Assembly: GCA_947495035.1 (NCBI GenBank)
Contig: CANLXI010000010.1
Coordinates: forward strand, 1 to 64,000
Length of the DNA: 64,000 nt
From: an uncultured Granulosicoccus sp.
GTDB taxonomy: Bacteria > Pseudomonadota > Gammaproteobacteria > Granulosicoccales > Granulosicoccaceae
Direction: 5' to 3'
Positions 56,781 to 64,000 of this stretch are shown here, one piece after another. Position 1 is the stretch's first letter, and each line of letters starts with the position of its first letter. The notes beneath the pieces are model-generated. The model had not been told where the DNA came from and did no database searches. It saw only the letters and a program-made list of their open reading frames with translations. Made by a program: the position numbers and the translations under genes.

Positions 56781-58436
56781 TCAGTCGCTCGGTTGCAGTT
56801 TCGCCTTGCCGAAGACAGAGGGATTCTGCCAAGCCTCATCCGTGCCGATCGGAGCCCACCATCCCCACTTCACATCACGATCACCACCATCGTTATCGGT
56901 ATTGACCGCAACCTCCAGGCCGAAGGTGTCGCCCGGTACAAGACCGATGGACGAGAGCTTGACTCGAATCTCATAGAGTTGCTGATAGACCGAGCTTGCA
57001 TTGTTCTCGTGACGATAACTGGTCACGTGTTCCGTCTCCATGCCAGCTGCCGAATAGTAGCCATCGATGGTTGGATCTGCCACATCGTCGCGGAACCGGA
57101 ACAATCGCTGGAAGTCGTCATCGCCGAAGGCTTCTGCCTGGTCGTAACCGACGTCGAAATACAATTCCACGGAGTCATCATCCCACATGTCGACGGAATC
57201 GTTGAACCAGTCATCCAGCTCTTCGTCACCAATGGTGATCTTCACGTACAGATACTCACCATCATGCATCATCTCGAAGTAGTTGCTGGAGTAGCTGTAT
57301 TGTCCATAGCGCCCCGTATTGTCAACCTGCAGATTTCCCAGTCTCAGGCTGTAACCGTAAGTATCATTGTCTACGGCCTTGCCCCATTCGTCGTAGTACT
57401 GATTGTTCTGGTAGCCGGTTTCCCAACGACCATCGACGTTGATGCTGGCATTGTCGACATAGGGCACGATGATCTGCGAGCCCTCTCTGTAGTCATGGAT
57501 ACCGTCGTTGTTGTCGTCGGGGTCGGCGTTATCACCAATTCCGTCGCCATCAGCGTCCGCTGATTCGTAGTAGTCGTTCGGGAACAGATCTATCGGATCC
57601 GGCACCCCGTCGTAATCCGAGTCTTCCTGATCGTCTTCTATGCCATTTCCATCGGCATCCGTGTCCATGTTGTCACCGATGCCGTCTGCATCCGTATCCC
57701 GCGTTTCGCTGGCGTCAGTCGGAAAGGCATCGTTTTCATCCGGCACACCATCATTGTCGTCGTCACGATCCGAGCGATTGCCAATGCCATCGTTATCCGT
57801 ATCCTCGAACTCCTGGCCGTTGAACGGAAACGCATCGAACTCATCGGCAACACCATCGTTGTCATCATCACGATCACTGTCGTCCGGCAGGCCATCGGCG
57901 TCGAAATCCAGACTGAGACTGGTGGGCGACGTGCCACGCTCGATCTCCACGATATTGTCTACGCCATCACCGTCCTGATCGAAGGCATAGCTGAACAACT
58001 GTTCGGGCAAACTGATCGTGCTGCCTTCGTCCCCCAACCACGCAGTGGTGTCGGCTGCCGCCAGCAACAGATCGTCCTCTGCACGGCGAACCCCGACATA
58101 CACCTGCAACTGCTGATCTCCGGGCAGACCGAGGGTCGACTCGAAGGTGCCGTCAAGTTCTTCCATGTTCTGCCCCGTTCCACCGGCCGTCACGGTTGCA
58201 GTGAGTGCGACACCGATCTGCTTCAGCCGCTCGGGAATCGAGAAAGACACATCGAGCGGCCGCAGATTCGAATCGTCATCCAGTGGCAGAAACCCCGGAT
58301 CAGCGCCATTGCCGCCAGAATCCGATGATCCGCCACAGGCCACCAGTGAGGCCACCGAGAGCGAAATGGCGGTTGCCAGAAGAGTCCTGGAAAAAGGCTT
58401 GCCTTGATACCGATATGATGTCGCTGATGCGTTCAT
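56781..58436 (-). CDS. Lipoprotein with Ca-binding (TSP3-like) repeats and a CBM9-like domain
   Basis: A 551-aa surface or periplasmic lipoprotein. The signal peptide ends at LVACGG (lipobox, Cys about 34). A beta-rich region covers about 50-160. From about 160 to 320 come repeated DxDxDGxxD units (for example DTDADGIGDNMDTDADG), the thrombospondin type 3 pattern that binds calcium. The last 220 residues resemble a family 9 carbohydrate-binding-like domain (NASINVDGRWE, then DDSVELYFDVGYD). It probably binds glycans at the cell surface; no catalytic domain is seen. Confidence 0.82.
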   Translation of the reverse strand: MNASATSYRYQGKPFSRTLLATAISLSVASLVACGGSSDSGGNGADPGFLPLDDDSNLRPLDVSFSIPERLKQIGVALTATVTAGGTGQNMEELDGTFESTLGLPGDQQLQVYVGVRRAEDDLLLAAADTTAWLGDEGSTISLPEQLFSYAFDQDGDGVDNIVEIERGTSPTSLSLDFDADGLPDDSDRDDDNDGVADEFDAFPFNGQEFEDTDNDGIGNRSDRDDDNDGVPDENDAFPTDASETRDTDADGIGDNMDTDADGNGIEDDQEDSDYDGVPDPIDLFPNDYYESADADGDGIGDNADPDDNNDGIHDYREGSQIIVPYVDNASINVDGRWETGYQNNQYYDEWGKAVDNDTYGYSLRLGNLQVDNTGRYGQYSYSSNYFEMMHDGEYLYVKITIGDEELDDWFNDSVDMWDDDSVELYFDVGYDQAEAFGDDDFQRLFRFRDDVADPTIDGYYSAAGMETEHVTSYRHENNASSVYQQLYEIRVKLSSIGLVPGDTFGLEVAVNTDNDGGDRDVKWGWWAPIGTDEAWQNPSVFGKAKLQPSD

Positions 58437-58615
58437 TGAATTTCCATGGCGGATTGCCGCCTGATGACTGTTGTCACAGTATGCGGTGAACGCTTGCTTG
58501 CATTCTGGCAACAATCACCTCGCCGAGTGCGTAATATTCACACTTGCGGCATCAGTCCAGTGTCTGTTAGCCAATACCCTGCAATAGCATCATTGACGAC
58601 GGCACACAGCGATAC

Positions 58616-59662
58616 TCAACGACGCTTCTTGATGGCCATGTGCTGCTTGACCATCTTGCCGAAGGCCTTGTCCTGCTGTCGCTGTTCTGCCAGAGTTGCC
58701 GAGTTCCTGGCGTCTTCCCGAGCCAGCTTCTCGTAATTTCTCAGTCGTCGTTCATCCAGCTGACCACTGCTGATTGCCAGCCGAACCGCACAGCCGGGCT
58801 CGTCGTGATGCCGGCAATTGGAAAACCGACATTGCAGCGACAAGGCTTCGATATCCTCGAAGACGTCCCTTACCGCATCGCCGACCTCAGCAAGCCTGAC
58901 TTCACGGATACCCGGTAAATCCAGCATCAATCCGCCTGACGGCAGAATATGCAGTTCTCGGTAAGTGGTTGTGTGCCGGCCTTTGGCATCCTGTTCGCGG
59001 ATTGCCGCAGTTTGTGCCAGCGTCCGCCCGGCCAACGAGTTGAGCAGTGTGGACTTGCCGACGCCAGAGGAACCGGCCAGCGCGATCGTCGAGCCTCTGC
59101 TTGTCCATGATTTCAGGTTTTCCAGAGAATCACCATCCAGTGCGTTGACCCGTTCGATGGGCACACACTCGCTGACACGCAGCGCTCGATCGACATAATC
59201 CCTGGAATCTTGCGTCAGGTCCGCCTTGGTGAGGACGATAACGGGATCGACGTCGGCCTCACGCGCCAGTGCCAGATAACGCTCCAGTCTGGATTCCTTG
59301 AATTCCTCATTGCAGGAAGTCACTACAAACAACGTGTCGATATTGGCCGCCAGCAGTTGTACTTCGACTTTCGTTCCCGGAGCCATGCGTTTGAAAACGC
59401 TTTTACGATCCAGTAGTCGCAGCAGCCTGTTGCCCGATTCATCGAGCACGAGCCAGTCACCGACAGTTACACGCTGTTCCGCTGGCCGGTCGTACCAATC
59501 CTGCCCCGGCGACAGTGCCCATGTGGTGGAACCGTTTCCGAGAACCAGTCCGGAGCGTTGCACCTGAAACACTCGCGCCAGTTGGCCATGCTCCATCTCT
59601 TCCAGCGTCAATTGCCGGGTAAAAAACGGTGACAGGCCCAGATCAGAGAGTTCTGCGTTCAT
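58616..59662 (-). CDS. rsgA: Ribosome small-subunit-dependent GTPase RsgA
   Basis: A 348-aa circularly permuted GTPase that helps 30S maturation. An N-terminal OB fold comes first, then the permuted order G4 (LTKADL, about 151-156), G1 (GSSGVGKSTL, about 197-206) and G3 (DLPGI). The zinc site is CRFSNCRHHDEPGC (about 278-291). A basic C-terminal tail (AIKKRR) ends the protein. Length is typical. Confidence 0.96.
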   Translation of the reverse strand: MNAELSDLGLSPFFTRQLTLEEMEHGQLARVFQVQRSGLVLGNGSTTWALSPGQDWYDRPAEQRVTVGDWLVLDESGNRLLRLLDRKSVFKRMAPGTKVEVQLLAANIDTLFVVTSCNEEFKESRLERYLALAREADVDPVIVLTKADLTQDSRDYVDRALRVSECVPIERVNALDGDSLENLKSWTSRGSTIALAGSSGVGKSTLLNSLAGRTLAQTAAIREQDAKGRHTTTYRELHILPSGGLMLDLPGIREVRLAEVGDAVRDVFEDIEALSLQCRFSNCRHHDEPGCAVRLAISSGQLDERRLRNYEKLAREDARNSATLAEQRQQDKAFGKMVKQHMAIKKRR

Positions 59663-59746
59663 GCCTGACTATATCAGTCCGGACCCACATGCTCCAAACA
59701 GTCTTGTGCCACTTCAGAGACGTCCAGCGCACACACTCGAGAACGA

Positions 59747-60307
59747 TCATTCTGCAGACAACATATTCATGATCAAGCGGATCAGAAGGTCCTTCTGACT
59801 CGGGTCGGACTCCGCCACCAGCAAGGTGATGGCGGCCAGACCGGTGTCGTTGATCACGGCTTCACCCCGATCATCGCGCAAGCGTTGGTTGCGATACAGG
59901 AAGTCGACAAACAGAAATGCGCCACTGCGCTTGTTGCCGTCGGAGAACGGATGATTCTTGACAACGAAATACAAGAGGTGCGCCGCCTTGCTCTCGATCG
60001 TCGGATACGCGGGCTCACCGAACACGGTCTGATTCAGATTGCCAAGGATTCCCTGCAAGCCGTCCGCACGTGGCTGGGCAAACAATTCGCTTGCCTCGCC
60101 CCGCGCCATCAATTGATGCTTGAGCTCCCCCAGGGCAAGCATTGCAATCTCCGGCGTGGGCAGCAGACCACCGGACAGCCCCTCCGGTTCTTCCAGCAAG
60201 CCTTCGTCATAACGCTGCAGCCAGGTAAAGGCGCGGGAATAGCAGGTAATGATGCCGGTCGGACCATGAAGTTCGGCAGATTGGCTCGAATCATCGTCGG
60301 TCTGCAT
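59747..60307 (-). CDS. Fic/Doc-type protein, stand-alone
   Basis: A 186-aa protein with the Fic core motif HPFSDGNKRSG (His119 to Gly129), the form seen in Doc-like and RhuM-linked domains, with Asn-Lys-Arg rather than the Gly-Asn-Gly-Arg of AMPylating Fic. The preceding helix has LLPTPEIAMLALGELK and GLQGILGNLNQTVFGEPAYP. In many relatives this module is the C-terminus of a longer protein with an N-terminal DNA-binding or Bro-type domain; here only a short unrelated N-terminus (about 45 residues) is present. No antitoxin-like gene is adjacent. Target and activity are unknown. Confidence 0.85.
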   Translation of the reverse strand: MQTDDDSSQSAELHGPTGIITCYSRAFTWLQRYDEGLLEEPEGLSGGLLPTPEIAMLALGELKHQLMARGEASELFAQPRADGLQGILGNLNQTVFGEPAYPTIESKAAHLLYFVVKNHPFSDGNKRSGAFLFVDFLYRNQRLRDDRGEAVINDTGLAAITLLVAESDPSQKDLLIRLIMNMLSAE

Positions 60308-60568
60308 GCTGCGTCTCCCTGTAGATAGTCTCGATCAATCTACCATCTCCCCCGTTCGCCCCGTTCGCCTACTCTCCAACCCGAGAGCCACCCGAGCAAC
60401 AACAACCAATGCCCGTCGTCAGTCGGATGCAGCCAGGCCGGCGTGTACGAAGGCTGTCAGCCACGACCGATTCCAGGAACACGCTGACAGACAAAAAAGT
60501 GTGTCTCGGGCAAGCATCCGGACGCATGCCGTGCGAAACTCCCTGTTCACAGACGTAAAGAGGGTGCC

Positions 60569-61588
60569 GTGTCCAACAATTTTCAATATGAGTTCAACGA
60601 CGTTGCTATCGTATCGATAGAGGCCTGTGATGCACCCATCGTGGTCAGTTCTACGGCCATAGACGAGGCTCTTGCACCGTTTCTGCAACGTGTAGGTGCC
60701 GAATCCGGCCTGTTGCAGAAACTCGCGGGTATCGAAGAGCGCCGTCAATGGCCTGAGGACATATCCTTCATAGAAGCGTCGGCGCTGGCTGGTGAAAAGG
60801 CCATCGCCGCCGCCGGTATCGACCCTGCCCGTATCGGCATGATCACCAATACCAGTGTCTGCCGGGATCGCCTGGAGCCCTCCAGCGCGGTGTCCGTACA
60901 CGATCGGTTAGGTCTGTCACCGCACTGCATCAACTTCGACATGTCAAACGCCTGTCTGGGCTTTGTCAATGCCATGCATATGGCGGGCACCCTGATCGAG
61001 GCTGGACAGATAGAGTACGCACTCATCGTCGATGGCGAAGGCACGCGGGAAATCCAGCAGAACACGATCAATCGCCTGCTGGATGAAAATTCCACAATGG
61101 CGGATCTTTTCTCGAATTTTGCCAGTCTGACGCTCGGTTCCGGCTCCGCTGCCATGGTTCTGGGCCGTCACTCGGATAACCCCGGCAGTCATCGGCTGGG
61201 ACGAGGTGAATTTCGCGCCGCCACGGAACACCACGATCTGTGCGTCGGCTCGCTGGAGAGCATGCGCACCGACACCAAGGCCCTGCTGGCAGCCGGCACA
61301 CAATTGGGCAAAGTCTGCTGGGACAAGGCCGACAGTGACGACTGGGGCGATATGGATCGCTACATCATCCACCAGGTGTCGCGAGTCCATACAGCGGCCA
61401 TGGTCGAGATACTCGGCATTGATCACACCCGTGTGCCCCTGACCTTCCCGACCTACGGCAACATCGGTCCAGCGGCCGTGCCATTCACTCTGGCAAAGGA
61501 GACCGCCTCGCTCAACGCAGGCGATCGCGTGCTCTGTGTCGGCGTGGGTTCCGGCCTCAACGCTGCCTTCCTCGAAATCAGCTGGTGA
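60569..61588 (+). CDS. oleA: OleA, long-chain acyl-CoA condensing enzyme
   Basis: A 339-aa thiolase-fold protein that joins two fatty acyl-CoA head to head to a 2-alkyl-3-ketoacid. Catalytic Cys129 is in MSNACLGF, with His268 in YIIHQVSR and Asn298 in TYGNIGP. Glu103 (CRDRLEPS) matches the OleA-specific glutamate that sets it apart from FabH. The GTG start has GAGGG upstream. Its stop overlaps the start of the next gene (GTGA), so the two are coupled. It acts in the cytosol in olefin synthesis. Confidence 0.92.
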   Translation: MSNNFQYEFNDVAIVSIEACDAPIVVSSTAIDEALAPFLQRVGAESGLLQKLAGIEERRQWPEDISFIEASALAGEKAIAAAGIDPARIGMITNTSVCRDRLEPSSAVSVHDRLGLSPHCINFDMSNACLGFVNAMHMAGTLIEAGQIEYALIVDGEGTREIQQNTINRLLDENSTMADLFSNFASLTLGSGSAAMVLGRHSDNPGSHRLGRGEFRAATEHHDLCVGSLESMRTDTKALLAAGTQLGKVCWDKADSDDWGDMDRYIIHQVSRVHTAAMVEILGIDHTRVPLTFPTYGNIGPAAVPFTLAKETASLNAGDRVLCVGVGSGLNAAFLEISW

Positions 61589-64000
61589 ACACCCGGCCCA
61601 CTGCTCCGGCAAGTCTGCCTCCCGCAGGCATCATCGGTCTTGACCCCGCGTGGTCACGTCTGGTGCATGTTCCGGCAATCGATGCAGTGGGCCGCACATG
61701 GCACATCCTTGATAGCTGGATGGGCAGAGAGCACTCACCAGCGCTGACGCTGCTCTGTGTACATGGCAACCCATCCTGGTCGTTTCTGTGGAGAAAGTTG
61801 CTGGCTCGCATGGCCGACTCGCACCAGAATCAGGTGCGCGTGATTGCGGTCGACCAGCTGGACATGGGCTTCTCTGAGCGTACCGGCCTGAAACGTCCGC
61901 TCGCAACGAGAATCGACGACCTGTGCCAGCTGACCGACGCGCTGGATATCCGTGGACCGGTGGTGACAGTTGCCCACGATTGGGGAGGGCCGATTTCGCT
62001 GGGTTGGGCGCTGCGTCACCTGCCCCATGGCGGTGCAAACACACCGACTCACACTGATTCTGCGCAGCTCGCCGGTGTGGTGCTGACCAATACAGCCGTG
62101 CATCAGCCCCCGGGATCGCCGGCTCCTGCCGTGATCCGCCTGACGCGTTCTTGGCCGTTTCTGAGAAATGCCACGGTGAATTCACGCGCCTTCATTCAGG
62201 GTGCTATCGAGATGTCCCGGCCGAAACTCTCGCCGGGGGTGCGCGCCGCATTCCATGCCCCTTACCGCAAACGCTCACAACGCTTTGCCATTGCAGATTT
62301 CGTCGCCGATATTCCACTTGATGCCCATCACGAGAGCGCAGCCGCGCTCGATGCCGTGGCCAACGGCCTGACGCAGCTGGAACACGTGCCTGCCCTGCTG
62401 TTGTGGGGGCCACGCGACAAGGTATTCAGTGACCTCTATCTGCACGATCTTGAACAGCGCCTGCCTCACGCCGATGTTCACCGCTTTCCGGGAGCGGCAC
62501 ACTTCGTCGCAGAAGATGCCGATGTCGCCGGCGCCATCATCGTCTGGCTGGAGCAGTATCGACTGACCACCGATGAATCGAACAGCCCTGCTTCACCATT
62601 GACGGAGCAAGCTCCCGCACGGGCAGAAGAAACAACAACCATGGTTCGGCGCGCTCTTGCGGATTTCTCTGACGTATCGAAGACCAAGGAGGCGGTTGTC
62701 GAAATTGCCCCCGAAAACCGCTCCATCACCTTTGGCGAATTGACCGAGTGCGTCGAACATCTCGCGGCAGGCATGCAGGCCTTCGGTATTCGTGCAGGTG
62801 AACGTGTTGCCGTCATGATCACTCCCGGTATCGATCTGTGTCTGGCTGTTTATGCGTGCTGGCGGCTCGGTGCAACGCTGGTTCTGGTCGATTCCGGACT
62901 TGGCAGATCCGGCATGCAGGGCGCACTGCACAGTGCCAATCCTGCGTGGTTGATCGGTATCGACAAGGCCTTGCTTGCCGCCAGACTTCTGCGCTGGCCG
63001 GGCAAACGTATTGCTGTTGGCAAACGCTCCGCTTTCATGAACCGCTCCCTGGGAATCGTTACCGATATGGAAACCCTGGGCGAACAGGGTCATGTGGCAC
63101 CCACGCCGTCGTTTCCAGCACCCGAGGCGGTAGCCGCCGTGGCCTTCACATCAGGCTCCACCGGGCCTTCCAAGGGCATCATCTATCGCCACCATCAGAT
63201 CCAGGCTCAGCGGGATGCACTGATGTCCCTGTATCGGATCACGGAGAACGACCGTCTGGTGGCGGCCTTCGCCCCCTTCGCCCTGTACGGGCCGACCATG
63301 GGTATCACCTCCATCGTTCCGGATATGGACGTGACCGCTCCCGCGACACTGACCGCCCGATCACTGGCGAATGCAGTGGAACGAGTCAATGCAAGCCTGG
63401 TGTTCGCCTCTCCTGCGGCACTGACCAATGTAGCGGCCGGCAAGTCGACAATGAGCGATAACCAGCTGGCAGCCTGCTCCGGGGTGCGATTGCTGCTCTC
63501 GGCAGGCGCACCGGTTCGTGCAAGCCTGTTGACGCAGGCGACATCGATATTTCCTGCGGCAGAAGTACACACACCCTATGGTATGACTGAAGCACTCCCC
63601 GTTGCCGACATCGCGCTGTCCGATCTGCAACAGATCGACACGGAGACCTCGGTGACTGACTCTCATGCAAAAGGCGTCTGCGTCGGTCATCCGGTTGCTG
63701 GAGTCAATGTACAGATCGACCCACTCGACTCCCTCGGCGATCCGACAGGCTCCTTGCGCAGCGATCCCGACTTGCTGGGCGAAATCGTGATTCAGGCGGC
63801 TCATGCACGCGATAGCCATGACCGGCTGTGGCTGACCGATTATCGTGCTTCACAGCCAGCGGGCTGGCACCGTACCGGCGACATCGGCCAGCTGGACGAC
63901 TGCGGCAGACTGTGGGTCGGTGGACGACTGGGTCATGTCATCACGACACCTCGGGGCATACTGGCACCAGTGGCCAGTGAGCAACGCATAGAGACCCTGC
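61585..64000 (+). CDS. OleB-OleC fusion protein (partial, runs off the right edge)
   Basis: An open frame from GTG at 61585 to the window end (805 codons), with no stop. Residues 1-330 are an alpha/beta hydrolase of the haloalkane-dehalogenase type: VHGNPSWSF (about 59-67), nucleophile Asp132 in AHDWGGP, His306 in GAAHFV. This is OleB, the beta-lactone decarboxylase. After a linker (about 330-352), residues 353 on are an AMP-ligase-like domain with FTSGSTGPSKGI (521-532) and YGMTEALP. This is OleC, the beta-lactone synthetase. The C-terminal part is cut off. The fusion is certain within the window; an internal start at Met353 could also yield free OleC. Confidence 0.9.
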   Translation, partial: MNTRPTAPASLPPAGIIGLDPAWSRLVHVPAIDAVGRTWHILDSWMGREHSPALTLLCVHGNPSWSFLWRKLLARMADSHQNQVRVIAVDQLDMGFSERTGLKRPLATRIDDLCQLTDALDIRGPVVTVAHDWGGPISLGWALRHLPHGGANTPTHTDSAQLAGVVLTNTAVHQPPGSPAPAVIRLTRSWPFLRNATVNSRAFIQGAIEMSRPKLSPGVRAAFHAPYRKRSQRFAIADFVADIPLDAHHESAAALDAVANGLTQLEHVPALLLWGPRDKVFSDLYLHDLEQRLPHADVHRFPGAAHFVAEDADVAGAIIVWLEQYRLTTDESNSPASPLTEQAPARAEETTTMVRRALADFSDVSKTKEAVVEIAPENRSITFGELTECVEHLAAGMQAFGIRAGERVAVMITPGIDLCLAVYACWRLGATLVLVDSGLGRSGMQGALHSANPAWLIGIDKALLAARLLRWPGKRIAVGKRSAFMNRSLGIVTDMETLGEQGHVAPTPSFPAPEAVAAVAFTSGSTGPSKGIIYRHHQIQAQRDALMSLYRITENDRLVAAFAPFALYGPTMGITSIVPDMDVTAPATLTARSLANAVERVNASLVFASPAALTNVAAGKSTMSDNQLAACSGVRLLLSAGAPVRASLLTQATSIFPAAEVHTPYGMTEALPVADIALSDLQQIDTETSVTDSHAKGVCVGHPVAGVNVQIDPLDSLGDPTGSLRSDPDLLGEIVIQAAHARDSHDRLWLTDYRASQPAGWHRTGDIGQLDDCGRLWVGGRLGHVITTPRGILAPVASEQRIETL

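Overview
The window looks like chromosome of a marine-type gammaproteobacterium. The grounds are the block rlmE-ftsH-folP-glmM-tpiA-secG-tRNA-Leu followed by a 14-gene nuo operon, a Tat-exported HiPIP, a PhoP/PhoQ-like pair and an AapJQMP-type amino-acid ABC transporter. A member of or near the Granulosicoccaceae is my guess, not something the sequence proves. No rRNA, phage, IS element or CRISPR array was seen.

Layout. 1-3.4 kb: tandem octamer array, acyl-CoA thioesterase, initiator tRNA, a lipoprotein, a possible 38-aa leader ORF coupled to an exostosin-like glycosyltransferase, and a graded heptamer array. 3.4-18.0 kb: complete complex I operon nuoA-N (minus strand) with separate nuoC and nuoD. 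18.2-25.1 kb: tRNA-Leu(GAG), secG, tpiA, glmM, folP, ftsH, rlmE, and divergent yhbY. 25-38.4 kb: two-component system, several small or poorly known proteins, HiPIP with a compound Fur/FNR-like promoter, DUF808 protein, CNNM/CBS protein, RNase J-like nuclease, an atypical response regulator, an unrecognised two-gene membrane/cytosolic operon, a Do-type protease and a TSUP permease.

38.5-56.1 kb: an apparent catabolic island. One minus-strand operon encodes an FAD oxidoreductase, HyuA, HyuB, an SDR, a PrpE-like acyl-CoA synthetase and the ABC ATPase. Around it lie a rhodanese, an IclR regulator, a cytoplasmic BisC/TorA-like molybdoenzyme, a MetC-like C-S lyase, a VOC protein, and the binding protein plus two permeases of an amino-acid transporter. 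A nearly identical 35-bp element sits in two divergent promoter regions, with a weaker version before the binding protein. The parts may therefore form one regulon for import and breakdown of a nitrogen- and sulfur-containing compound (inference).

56.1-64 kb: a long intergenic stretch with hairpin and degenerate heptamers, a Ca-binding-repeat/CBM9-like lipoprotein, rsgA, a Fic/Doc-type protein, then oleA and an oleB-oleC fusion that runs off the right edge. The last two belong to head-to-head long-chain olefin synthesis; oleD is not in the window.
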